A stretch of DNA of 64,000 bases from Anthracocystis setariae (GCA_928724745.1 CAKMXJ010000010.1:744001-808000); one strand, 5' to 3'; shown: positions 53,252 to 63,371, counted from the first letter of the stretch. The notes: a model not told the origin generated them from the letters alone. Translations and numbers: made by a program.

Positions 53252-54365
53252 TGTCAGCGGTCGGGCGCCTGGTAAATAGGCCGATCTTGTTTCGAGAGCG
53301 GTGCGGTCCTGTTGGGCTGGGCCGCCGAGTTTGGGTTACGCGCCTGTGCAACTGGGAAGTACGAGGTGGGTTGCGCAGATACGTCGGCGGTCCGATAAAG
53401 ACGACTGGGCCGCACTCGACTCGGCGGCGGTGGAGTGTGGGCCTCTCAACCGCGTTCGACCTATTACCGACTGACGCTGTTGGCGCTCCGTTCAGCGGCA
53501 GCACGGCGTACTCGGTATTACGGTGTGTTAGCTTGGTGTCCCGCGAGCGCTCTTGACGAGACAGGAAGCTGTTTAGATGGTTAGGTGAACACTGGGAGTG
53601 ATCACCAAGCTGTTACGGCGATGGCGTAGGGCCTGCCGTCCCGATGTCAGCTTGTAGGCAGCGTTTACGCGCTGCGGTGTCGATACCGGTACCGACGAGG
53701 TCTAGCTGTTCTCCGACTTGAACGGAGGCACGCGAGGAAGCTGCAATGCTACTGTATTGCAACTTACTAAACTAGTTACTGGAATGATCGTGAAGACGTC
53801 GTTAAGAATAGATACTGAGCTGAAGACTGTGTTTGTAAGAAGTAGAGTGGATGAGGAGCTCATCCACTACGAGCCAGGTGAGGAGACATTAAGTATGTCC
53901 GCTCCAAGCCCCTATGGCAAGGTCGATCCGGCGCTAGCCTATTGTCTAGCTGCACGGCCTGCGTGTGCGCATGTACTGACCGCGGCACAAGCAGCTGATC
54001 ACCTCCAAGCCTCTGAGAGCATCTGAGATGGTGTCCCTCACCTGCTGATCTCCTCGAGATGGCGTTTGTTGCGATCCGGCGTCTCTGCGCTGTCAAACGG
54101 CCGCCATCCGATCGCTATGGGCAAAATCGGCTGAAAGAGACTCTTTGAGCCGCACTCACTTCGACGGCGGCCGAAAAGCGTATTTTCCACCGCTCCAACT
54201 TTACCCCCCGTGAGTAACGCCACTGCTAAATTCGGCGCACTGCGGGTCACGTACCTCCCCTCACCCGAATGTGAGGGCGGTCGACCGTAGCCCTCTTAAC
54301 CGCGCTGGGGCCGAAGGCGGCCGTAAAACCAGTTTTCCGCCGCCTCGGCTTCGCTGCCTGTAACA
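53252..54365 (-). mobile_element. 5' LTR of element A
   Basis: 1114 bp. Differs from the 3' LTR at 54070 (T vs C), 54095 (A vs G) and 54272 (T vs C), all in CpG. Hairpin GTGGATGAG-GAG-CTCATCCAC at ~53847-53867. Confidence 0.93.
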
Positions 54366-54818
54366 GATGCCAGCACCGCGGTGGCTCCCCCCAGTGGGGT
54401 CACCCCCGGATTCTCGAACGTGGCCGCCCCGACTCCCGGGGCTGGCGTACCAATTGGGGATCCCGGGAGGCTGGCGGAGTTGGTCCGGGAGGTTCGAGCA
54501 CGGGGTCCCCCTCCCGCTTCCGAGGGGTACGGGCACTGTTGGTCTTGCGCCAACAGCAAGAAAAAGCCCCACCCGCAGTGCTCCCTGGGATTTGCGCACC
54601 GGGACGTCGGGGGTCCGGGAGACCCCCGGGACGGTCAGCCTGCCGCGTGTGAGAGGTGCCATGCCGCGGGGTATCCCTGCGACTGGCAAGGTCGCGTCCT
54701 GGACATTACGGGGCGCCAGGAGGGTGGCTTCCTGATGGAGGCTTACCTTATCCTCCGATCCCGGGGACAACGTCCTAACCCCGGGATGCCTTTTACCTCG
54801 TTCTCCGCGGCTGACCTC
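54366..54818 (+). pseudogene. Antisense six-Cys ORF of element D, continuation (cut again by element B)
   Basis: 151 codons in frame with the piece ending at 36093, starting at the second GATGC duplication (D-A-S-T-A-V). It carries CWSCANSKKKPHPQC and CERCHAAGYPCDWQGR (CX2CX10C ... CX2CX6C) and FLMEAYLILRSRGQRPNPG, homologous to element C antisense protein. Element B begins right after codon CTC at 54818; the remaining coding part must lie past 64000. Confidence 0.75.
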
Positions 54819-55931
54819 TGTCACGGGCGGCGATGCCGGGGCGGCGGAAAACTAGTTTTTCGACCGCCTTCAGTTTGAGCGCGGCTAGGCAAGTGGTTGA
54901 TTGGCCGTCGTCGCAGTCGGAGGAGAGGAGGTAAGCTGCCGGCAGTGCGTCGTACCGAGCATTGTTGTTACCATAGGCAGCGAAGTCGAAGCGGTGGAAA
55001 AACCGTTTCGCGGCCGCCGTCAACGCGAGCGCGGCTCAGAAAGTTATTTTCGGCCGCTTTTGCTCATAGTGGTCGGATCGCGGCTGTTCAACGTCGCAGA
55101 GACGCCGGATCGCGACAACACCACCTCGAGGCGAGCAGCAGTTGAGGGACACCATCCCAGGCGCTCTCAGAGGCTTGGAGGTGATCAGCCGCCTGTACCA
55201 CGGCCAGAACAAGCACACACGCAGGCCGTGCAGCTAGACAATAGGCTAGCGCCGGATCGGCCTTGCCATAGGGGTTTGGAGCGGTCCTACTTAATGTCTC
55301 CTCATCTGCTTCGAAGTGGATGAGCTCCTCATCCACTCTACTTCTTACAACACCAGTCTTTAGCTCAGTATAGCTCCTTAACGTCGTCGTCACGATCATT
55401 CAGTATCTAGTAAAGTAAGTTGCAATTACAGTAGCATTGCAGCTTCCTTGCGTGCCTCCGTTCAAGTCGGAGAACAGCTAGACGTCGTCAGTACCTGTGA
55501 CGACACTACAACACATAACCGCTGCCTACAAGCTAATACCTAGACGTCAGACTCTTGGACGTCGCCGTAACAGCTTGGTGATCACTCCCAGTGTTCACCT
55601 AATCATCTAAACAGCTTCCTGTCTCGTCAAGAGCGCTCGCGGGACACCAAGCTAACACACCGTAATACCGAGTACGCCGTGCTGCCGCTGAACGGAGCGC
55701 CAACAGCGTCAGTCGGTAATAGGTCGAACGCGGTTGAGAGGCCCACACTCCACCGCTGTCGAGTCGAGTGCGGCCCAGTCGTCGTTATCGGACCGCCGAC
55801 GTATCTGCGCAACCCACCTCGTACTACCCAGTTGCGCAGGCGCGTAACCCAAACTCGGCGGCCCAGCCCAACAGGACCGCACCGCTCTCGAAACAAGATC
55901 GGCCTATTTACCAGGCGCCCGACCGCTGACA
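54819..55931 (+). mobile_element. 5' LTR of element B
   Basis: 1113 bp, TGTCACGGGC...CGCTGACA. Hairpin GTGGATGAG-CTC-CTCATCCAC at ~55317-55337. ATCCACTCTA at 55331-55340 is the site complementary to the PBS and so the presumed RNA 5' end. Confidence 0.92.
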
Positions 55932-55932
55932 T

Positions 55933-55942
55933 TAGAGTGGAT
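55933..55942 (+). other. Primer binding site of element B, complementary to its own LTR
   Basis: TAGAGTGGAT, one base after the LTR end; perfect complement of ATCCACTCTA at 55331-55340. Confidence 0.65.
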
Positions 55943-55968
55943 CGTTCAAGCAGCGCCCCGTACTCGAC

Positions 55969-57642
55969 ATGACCGACGCAGCCGCGCCGCGAGGCAGTAC
56001 ACCTCGCAGTCGGACGTCGTCGCCTCCTGCAGCGAACCCAGAACCATTGCTGCAAGGCCTAATCGAGGACATACGACTTCAGATGAAGGAGGTCCATAAC
56101 CAACGCATGGCTTACGAAACTAGTCGTCAGGAGGCCATGCTGAAAGAGAGCCAAGACCGACTCCGCTTCCAGGAGAAGCTCTACTTACTCATGGACCAGG
56201 CGACCGGCTCCAAGCCGTCCCCCACGCCGTCGACAGCTATCCCAGCGTCGTCGCGACCTCTAACGGCGCATCAGGAGGAGATCCTCGCGCTCAAGGCCGA
56301 GATCGCAGACCTCCGGGAGCTGATCAAGCCAGCTCTACGCCGAGGGGGTGAGCCGGAGGTCGCCGCCGTCGCCCCTGGGCACGAATTGCACGAGGAGAGG
56401 TCGTACAGCATGCATGATGACCCTCGGCGTTCTGCTCCCCTGGGCAGCTCCACTCCCGTCCGCCGGTCAGCGGTGTCCGGCCTACGCTGGAACGACGAGT
56501 ACAGTCAAGAGGACTTGTATTCGACGTCCACTGGCCGACGCCCCGCCTGGGACCACCCTACGATGCCGACACGGGAAACAAACTTCGAGCGCAACACTAC
56601 CAAGAATGATCCGAAGCTAGATTTCCCCGACTGGCAAGAGGATGACCTGGAAATGTCACTCATTCAGGTCGAGGCCTGGTTCCGATACCAAGAGATGGCC
56701 GACGGCCGCAAGAGGATTCAGTTCCTAGGGCCGCATCTCAAGGGTCGGGCTCTCACTTGGTACCGGTCGAAGCTACGAGCCGATCCCTCACAGTCGGGTG
56801 CGTTGTTCGGTGATTGGGCGCTCTTCGTTAACCGGCTCAAGCAACTCTATGGGGTACATGACGAGAAGCTAGACGCTTTCAATAAGCTCTACGCCCTGCG
56901 CCTTGCCAGCGACAAGCCAGGCGCCGCAAGCGAGTATGTTGAGGCGTTCAGGACCCTCGAAGAGCGCGCCGGCATGAGCGACGAACACCTCAAGCTCCAC
57001 CTTTTCCGACGAGGTTTGACGACAGCTCTCCAGCGTCAGTTCGAACGCACGTCACCGAAGACGATGTGGGAATTCTATCGCGAGGTAGAAGATTTGGACC
57101 GCAATCGGGTCCTAGCGCAGCAGACGTACCAGGGCGGTGCAGCGACCCTCACTCAGCCGACCTCAAGTTCACTGCGGTACGATTTCCCCTCGGCGGCTGG
57201 AAGAACTCACGCCCCGACCGCCGACGGTGCAAAGGCGGCCGGACGGGTACTGGCACCGTCCGCCGTGGAGGCACGGCCGGCTGCAGCCACGCCCTCCCCA
57301 GCGCGTCCTCGGCCGTTACCGCCCCATCTGGCCCAACGCCTGCCCGTCGTCTACGATCGTTCGCCGACGACTTTCGGCGCCACCACGTGCAAGCGATGCG
57401 GTAAGGAGGGTCATTGGGTGCGTGACTGCCCGCAGCCGGCCCGGGAGACGGCCACCGGAGCGTCACGACGACCTGGACCTCGAGCCTACGTGGCACAAGA
57501 GGATACCGGGGCACAAGAGGACGTCGAAGACCAAGATGAGGAGGAGGCACTTGGTTATGAGGATCTTCCACCCCTTGCCGACGACGACGGGGTCGACGAG
57601 GATCACGACGGCGAGGGAAACGGGCGTGGGACAACCGAATGA
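55969..57642 (+). CDS. Element B Gag
   Basis: 557 aa. ATG 55969 (CGACATGACC), TGA 57640-57642. Same layout as element A Gag: coiled-coil-prone start (EEILALKAEIADLRELI), capsid region (WFRYQEMADGRKRIQFLGPH, LYGVHDEKLDAFNKLYALRL, EYVEAFRTLEERAGMSDEHL), CCHC knuckle CKRCGKEGHWVRDC at ~474-487, and an acidic tail. It assembles the virus-like particle and binds RNA. The last codons overlap the pol start (ATGA). Confidence 0.93.
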   Translation: MTDAAAPRGSTPRSRTSSPPAANPEPLLQGLIEDIRLQMKEVHNQRMAYETSRQEAMLKESQDRLRFQEKLYLLMDQATGSKPSPTPSTAIPASSRPLTAHQEEILALKAEIADLRELIKPALRRGGEPEVAAVAPGHELHEERSYSMHDDPRRSAPLGSSTPVRRSAVSGLRWNDEYSQEDLYSTSTGRRPAWDHPTMPTRETNFERNTTKNDPKLDFPDWQEDDLEMSLIQVEAWFRYQEMADGRKRIQFLGPHLKGRALTWYRSKLRADPSQSGALFGDWALFVNRLKQLYGVHDEKLDAFNKLYALRLASDKPGAASEYVEAFRTLEERAGMSDEHLKLHLFRRGLTTALQRQFERTSPKTMWEFYREVEDLDRNRVLAQQTYQGGAATLTQPTSSSLRYDFPSAAGRTHAPTADGAKAAGRVLAPSAVEARPAAATPSPARPRPLPPHLAQRLPVVYDRSPTTFGATTCKRCGKEGHWVRDCPQPARETATGASRRPGPRAYVAQEDTGAQEDVEDQDEEEALGYEDLPPLADDDGVDEDHDGEGNGRGTTE

Positions 57643-60600
57643 TGGCTTGTCTTGCCCTACAACCGCCCTCGCCATCACCGTGTATATATCGGAACTGTTC
57701 GTTGTGTTTCTCAGCCAACTCCAATCTATCGGTCCTCGAAGTTACCGGCACCATTAACGGGTGCCCGGCTCGCATCCTGGCCGACACCGGAGCTTCACTG
57801 TCTCTTCTCTCAAGCGCTTACGCCCGTACATATTGTATTAACATCAAGACTACTCCCCAGCCCACTTCAGTCCATGGCGTCAGCGGCCATCGTCTAGCCA
57901 TCACTCACGATGCGACGCTGACGGTCAACATCGGCGAGCAAACTTTACCGCCGCTGCAAGCCTATGTCGCGGACATCAGCGATTTCGATCTCATTATCGG
58001 CTACCAGGAACTTCGCACACTTCAGCCGAGGATCGACTGGATTTCGGGCCGAATTAAATTCACCGCGGCGCGGCGGGATCCACTGAGCCGCGTTGAACAC
58101 GACCTCGGCCCGTCACTTAGTGTCACCAGCCGCGCCTTACCCTCTAACGAGCCGGGTATCACGGTCCACGGAAACGAGTTCGTCTCATTCCAACAGCTCG
58201 TCCAAGCGTCCTATCAGGACGGACCGATTGGCATTATGCTGATCGATGCTCCACCCTCCTCGCTGCCAAGCTTCGGCTTCGTCCCTACCGGCGAAGACAA
58301 GGGCATCGAGATTGAGGTGGAGCCGGAACCACCGACTCCAGTGTCGATCCCGGAGCAATACCGGGATCTCGAGGCGGTCTTCAGTGAAGTCGAGGCCGAC
58401 AAGCTGCCTCCTCGCACCAGCACGGACTTGCCCATCGAGCTCGTGCCGGGAGCCAAACCTCCGCAGGGCCCACTCTATCTCAAGGGGCCTAAGGAGATGG
58501 AGGAACTACGCAAGTACCTCGACGAGAATCTTGCGAAGGGATTCATTCGACCATCAAAGAGCCCAGCGCGCTCGCCAGTGCTGTTTGTGCCGAAGAAGGA
58601 CGGCGGTCTCCGCCTCTGTGTCGACTACCGAGGGCTCAACGAGGTCACTGTCAAGAATCGAGCGCCGCTGCCGCTCATCGAGGAGCAGCTGTTCCTCCTA
58701 AGGAATGCTAAGGTGTTCAGTAAGCTCGATCTCAAGGCGGCCTACAACCTGGTACGCATAGCTGACGGCGATGAATGGAAGACGGCGTTCGGCACCCAGC
58801 TCGGCTTGTATGAGTACCTTGTCATGCCTTTCGGGCTGGCAAACGCGCCCTCGCATTTCCAGTCTCTCGTCAATGGCATCTTCCGTGACATTATCGGCGT
58901 CTATGTCGTGGTGTACCTCGACGACTTCCTCATCTTCAGTAACAACGAGGATGAACATGTAGAGCACGTCCGCGAGGTATTGCGGCGCCTGAAAGCGAAT
59001 CGGCTCTTCGCCAAGCTGTCGAAGTGCATTTTCCACACAGACACCGTTGAGTTCCTGGGCTACGTCATCACACCAGGAGGCATCGAGATGGACCAGGAGA
59101 AAGTACGAACCATCAAGGAGTGGCCACTGCCTCAATCGATTCATGACATCCAACGTTTCCTGGGATTCGCGAACTTCTATCGCCGGTTCATCTCGCACTT
59201 CGCTCGCATCTCGAAGCCCCTCACATCGCTCGTCAAGCCTACGGAGCGCTTCAAGAAGTTCCAACTGCCGGAGGAGGCGGTAGAGGCGTTCCACAAGCTC
59301 ATCGAGGCCTTCACGACGGCCGGAGTATTGCGACACTTCGACTATCACAAGCCAACCCGCCTCGAGACCGACGCCAGCGACTTCGCCATCGCCGGCGTCC
59401 TCAAGCAGGAGACGGAAAAGAGATGGCATCCAGTAGCTTTCTATTCGCGCAAGATGACGTCTGCCGAAAGAAACTACGAGATTCACGACAAGGAGCTCCT
59501 CGCCATCGTTGCCTGCCTCCATCAGTGGCGACATATGCTGGCTGGGCTCCCGTCTCAGTTTGCTGTTCTCTCAGATCACGAGGCGCTCAAGTACTTCACC
59601 GTGCAACGCCGAATTAGCGGCCGACAGGCTCGTTGGGCCGTGTTACTGGCCGACTTCGACTTTGTTGTTCAGTACCGACCAGGAGACAAGGCTGGCGAGC
59701 CCGACTCCTTGACACGACGCAGTGACATGGAGCCGTCGGCTGAAGAGCGCGAACATAACGTACGGCAGCTCCTCCACCCCCGCATTTTTGGAATTGCATT
59801 ACCGGAAAATCAGTCACCGAGCCGAAGTGGATCCGACGGCGGCTTAGTGGGGGCCATTCGGCCGTGTTCGTCGATGGCGGCAATAGTAAAGGGCGGCCTG
59901 CCGGAGCTAGCCCGCATTTTCCAACCTCTCGACACCGAGCTCCAGGCGCTCCACAAGCGCATGCCTTTCGAGGTCAAAGACGGTCTCTGGCACCGCGATG
60001 GCCGACTCGTCATTCCCAGGGTCACGTTGGCCGGAAAACAGGGCCGCCGCGACACACGCTCAGCCAAGATTGCCAGCGAACAGTCGCTTTCAGTGGAACA
60101 CTTGCGTTTCATGGTGATGACACAATGTCACGACGGCATCACCGCCGGCCATCCAGGTCGGGATGCAACGTTATCGCTCACCCAGCGGCATTACTGGTGG
60201 CCGGGAATGCGTGCTTGGATCGCCGATTACGTAGCGAGCTGCCCTGTCTGCGCTCGCTACAAGGCACCCCGTCATCGGCCGTACGGCCTGCTCAAGCCGT
60301 TGGCCACTCCCTCAAGACCATGGGGATCGGTATCCATGGACTTTATCGAGGGCTTGCCACTCTCCGACGGCTACGACTCGATTCTTGTCGTCGTCGATCG
60401 GCTTACCAAGCTCGCGGTGCTCACGCCGACGGTGAAAACCGTCACATCGGCTGGCACTGCTGAGCTCCTCCAGCAACACGTGTTCCGCCGGTTTGGAACA
60501 CCCGATCATATCGTTTCTGACCGCGGTCGTCAGTTCATCTCCGCGGTCTGGAAACGGTACACCGATTTCCACGCCATCCAGCACTCGCTGTCGACGGCGT

Positions 60601-61472
60601 ATCATCCTCAAACAGACGGTCAGACGGAGCGAGTCAACCAAGTCGTTGAGCAGTACCTCCGTATGTATTGCAATTTCGAGCAGGACAACTGGGCCTCGCT
60701 ACTAGCCAATGCCGAGTTCGTCTACAACAATGCGGTACATAGCAGTCTCGGCGTCTCACCCTTCTTTGCGTGCTACGGGTGGAACCCCAAAATGCATCCT
60801 GAAGTACCAGAACGTGCTGGCGTGCTCGACCCTCAACGAGCGGAGTTCGCTCGTTCAGAAGCAGACCTCACAGCTTATCTACAAGACCAAGTACGATTGG
60901 CTCAAACTCGTGCTGTCGAGCAGTACAACAAGAAACGCCTCGACGTCGAGTTCAAGGTTGGTGAACTTGTCTACGTCAATCGACGCAATTGGAAGACTCG
61001 TCGACCGAGTCCCAAGCTCGACACTCGCTTCGCTGGGCCGTACCCCATCACCGAGCGCATCGGCGCCAGAGCGTACCGCCTTCAGTTGCCGGCGTCGCTT
61101 CGCGTTCATGATGTCTTCCACGTCTCGATGCTCGAGAAGTTGAGGTCCAGCAAGCTCGAGGGTAGGGATGAGCGTGTGGCAGTGCCACATCTACATGACG
61201 AAGACCTTGAGTACGAGGTCGAAGCTATCGCAGGTCGCCGTACCATCGCTGGACGGCTCCAATATCGCGTCCTTTGGAGGGGCTACCCTGAGGAACAGGC
61301 CTCCTGGGAGTACGTCGAACTTCTGGCCTGCCCCGATCTCATCCAGGAGTATGAGGAAAAGCGGGGGGGGACGACCTCCTCGAGTAGCGGGGCGGCGGCA
61401 ATCGAATTGGATATCCGACCGCGCTTGATAATTTGGCGGCGTGATGCTGGTTATTCGGCCGCCGTGAATTGA
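57639..61472 (+). CDS. Element B Pol: protease, RT, RNase H, integrase, chromodomain
   Basis: 1277 aa. The start ATG 57639 overlaps the gag stop (A-TG-A), suggesting termination-reinitiation rather than frameshifting. Protease LADTGASLSLLSS (Asp ~49); RT with LCVDYRGLNE and YLDDFLIFSNN (~426); RNase H LETDASDFAIAGVL; integrase zinc region CHDGITAGHPGRD...CPVCARYKAPRH (~825-870), catalytic core MDFIEGLPLSDGY, SDRGRQFIS, YHPQTDGQTERVNQ; chromodomain near residues 1187-1240 (YEVEAIAGRRTIAGRLQYRV, EEQASWEYVELLA). The C-terminal tail after EEKRGG differs from element A because of one extra G in a G-run (61365-61372). All motifs are intact. Confidence 0.94.
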   Translation: MMACLALQPPSPSPCIYRNCSLCFSANSNLSVLEVTGTINGCPARILADTGASLSLLSSAYARTYCINIKTTPQPTSVHGVSGHRLAITHDATLTVNIGEQTLPPLQAYVADISDFDLIIGYQELRTLQPRIDWISGRIKFTAARRDPLSRVEHDLGPSLSVTSRALPSNEPGITVHGNEFVSFQQLVQASYQDGPIGIMLIDAPPSSLPSFGFVPTGEDKGIEIEVEPEPPTPVSIPEQYRDLEAVFSEVEADKLPPRTSTDLPIELVPGAKPPQGPLYLKGPKEMEELRKYLDENLAKGFIRPSKSPARSPVLFVPKKDGGLRLCVDYRGLNEVTVKNRAPLPLIEEQLFLLRNAKVFSKLDLKAAYNLVRIADGDEWKTAFGTQLGLYEYLVMPFGLANAPSHFQSLVNGIFRDIIGVYVVVYLDDFLIFSNNEDEHVEHVREVLRRLKANRLFAKLSKCIFHTDTVEFLGYVITPGGIEMDQEKVRTIKEWPLPQSIHDIQRFLGFANFYRRFISHFARISKPLTSLVKPTERFKKFQLPEEAVEAFHKLIEAFTTAGVLRHFDYHKPTRLETDASDFAIAGVLKQETEKRWHPVAFYSRKMTSAERNYEIHDKELLAIVACLHQWRHMLAGLPSQFAVLSDHEALKYFTVQRRISGRQARWAVLLADFDFVVQYRPGDKAGEPDSLTRRSDMEPSAEEREHNVRQLLHPRIFGIALPENQSPSRSGSDGGLVGAIRPCSSMAAIVKGGLPELARIFQPLDTELQALHKRMPFEVKDGLWHRDGRLVIPRVTLAGKQGRRDTRSAKIASEQSLSVEHLRFMVMTQCHDGITAGHPGRDATLSLTQRHYWWPGMRAWIADYVASCPVCARYKAPRHRPYGLLKPLATPSRPWGSVSMDFIEGLPLSDGYDSILVVVDRLTKLAVLTPTVKTVTSAGTAELLQQHVFRRFGTPDHIVSDRGRQFISAVWKRYTDFHAIQHSLSTAYHPQTDGQTERVNQVVEQYLRMYCNFEQDNWASLLANAEFVYNNAVHSSLGVSPFFACYGWNPKMHPEVPERAGVLDPQRAEFARSEADLTAYLQDQVRLAQTRAVEQYNKKRLDVEFKVGELVYVNRRNWKTRRPSPKLDTRFAGPYPITERIGARAYRLQLPASLRVHDVFHVSMLEKLRSSKLEGRDERVAVPHLHDEDLEYEVEAIAGRRTIAGRLQYRVLWRGYPEEQASWEYVELLACPDLIQEYEEKRGGTTSSSSGAAAIELDIRPRLIIWRRDAGYSAAVN

Positions 61473-61625
61473 CCGCGGTGTGGTGGCATAGGCGATTGGC
61501 CGCCATCGACACCCGTCGCCACACACTCACACTCTTTTCTCAAATCTCAAAGACATCACGACCAATTCATAAGGTTTTCAAGCACAACAGAAGACAACAG
61601 AAACGACTTTGATTGCTAACGACAG

Positions 61626-63225
61626 CTAGCGGAAGATCTCAGGGCGGTGGTACCGCACCTCCTCTTCGTCGTCACCACGGCTCTCCACGAACCAGCCAAG
61701 ACCCTCGAAGTTCGATTCCTCCTCCATGACTTCACACGGCAGGTACTGGCCAAGCAAGGAGCGGTTCTCACGGTGGTATCGGGTTAGAGCCTCACGCACC
61801 TGTGTCCCGATTGTGCCCTCCATCGAGAAGGCATCGCGAGCGTCAAGGTGGAAGGTTCGCTCCTTGAACCAGTCCACCAGGCGGTCGCGACGCCGCACCA
61901 TGCCCAAGCCGGGGCCACCAGGGTACGAGAGGTGGGCACGCACCACAGCCCGCTCGTTTGTGCTCAATGTTGAGTGAGGGCTATCGCCGACGTACTCGTG
62001 GCGTGTGGCGCGCCAGATCGTACGGCCGCCACATTTCTTCTTGGTCGTCAGGCAGTGGCAGCATGACGACGCTGCGGGTCGGGGGCGAGGTCCGGTTGGG
62101 TCACCATAAGTGACCGGAAAGCATCTAGCGAAATCAAGAAAAGACGAGGCAGGCTGTCAGTGCCGTCCGAGCCATTCATGTCGAAAGTGTTACTTACGGT
62201 ACATCGAGATCCGCACAGTGCTGGCAGCTGTAGTTCGGCCACGGCGAACTACCCTCAGTCAAGCGGCGCACCATCGTTCGGTGCAGCCATACCTTGCCGG
62301 CATCGTCGAGCTGCCACTCGCGGTCCCAGGCCTCGTTGGCAATCGCGATGAGTAGAGCAGGGGCGGTGTATCGCTCTGTCCACTCCAGCATCTCGACCAG
62401 AGAGGGTTTACGAGGACCAGTGCGTGACAGCACCACGTCCTCGGGCCGACGAATGGGGGGCGGGCCGATTTCAGGAGTTCGGCGGCCAGGAGATCCTAGT
62501 GGCAGACCGATTTCAGGCGTGTGGGCGAGCCGAGGACTGGCAACCGCCCCAGCGTCATAGACCGGCGACCGAGACTCCATGGGCGGCGAGGCCGGCGTCA
62601 GACCGTGCTCGTGAAGCTGCGCGCTTGTCATCGCACGCAGCTCCTCGACTGTAAACGTCCCCGGGGAGGTGAGAACTTGCGCAGGAGGGGAGGATGGTAC
62701 GTACAGCTCCGGGGAAGTACGCACGTAAACAGGCGAACGAGGCGGTGAGATCGACCCACTCGATGACGGCGATCGCGACGATGGGCCAAGGAACAACGGT
62801 ACCAATGGCGAACCGACCACACAAGATGTCATCCGGACATGTGGCGGGGTCAGGGCGATTGGCACAACAACACCAGTAGGTGCCGCGATTGCGTCGGACG
62901 TGGCAGCAACAGGGGCAATAACCACGGAGTCGGAGGCAGCAGCAACATCTACGGCCATGGCGGTTGGTGCGGCAGCAGCAGCAGTCACGGCCACTGCAGC
63001 CGGTGGAGCTACAGCGGCAGCCACAGTCATGGTATCGGGCGCGTCAACCGCAGCGGCGACGACGACGACAGCAGGCGTGATGACGCTATTGGACTCCGCC
63101 GAGGCTTGACTAGCGCCGGACGACGAGTCGGAGTGTGGATCGGCATCGGGCGGTGGTTTGGCCAGCCGAGCCGACCGACGCGAAGGGACAGCAGGCGCAG
63201 CCGAGGGGTTCTTCTTGGGCGCCAT
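61626..63225 (-). CDS. Antisense six-Cys protein of element B (spliced, intact)
   Basis: Exon 1 is 63225-62198, intron 73 nt (62197-62125, GTAAGT...CTAG), exon 2 is 62124-61626; 508 aa. Exon sizes and the intron site match element A (exon 2 is 499 nt in both). N-terminal low-complexity Ala/Val stretch; then SPPRSPVYVRTSPELYVP, ELRAMTSAQLHEHGLTPASP, LVEMLEWTERYTAPALLIAI, and the CX2CX6C ... CX2CX6C set (SCQHCADLDVPC; CCHCLTTKKKC). Exon 2 differs from element A at only about a dozen residues of 166. Convergent with pol (stop 61472), so it is transcribed against the element. Function unknown. Confidence 0.75.
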
Positions 63226-63371
63226 TGTGGATGGTGACGAAGTGGTTCTGGGAGTGATGATGGTAGCTCAGGTGGTCTTCTCACTCAGCCGCTAACGAGC
63301 TCACAGCGGTTGGAAGATGCGCAGCCATTTCATTTCACCTCGCAGGAGCTCGGTTCTCGGAAGGGGGGTAA

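Larger units (their letters stand above)
36094..54365 (-). mobile_element. Element A: Ty3/gypsy chromovirus-type LTR retrotransposon, carrying nested element C
   Basis: Two 1114-bp LTRs (36094-37207; 53252-54365) enclose gag, pol (split by element C) and an antisense gene. A perfect target duplication GATGC flanks it (36089-36093; 54366-54370), placed inside the antisense ORF of element D. LTRs differ at three positions only. Without element C the element would be ~9.7 kb. Its pol is interrupted, so it is not autonomous now. Confidence 0.93.

Noticed and set aside
55932..55960. tRNA-primed PBS in elements A and B (TGGATSGTTCAAGC)
   Set aside because: The TGG is not at the LTR edge, and A and B differ inside it, while the 10-nt self-complementary block next to the LTR is kept.
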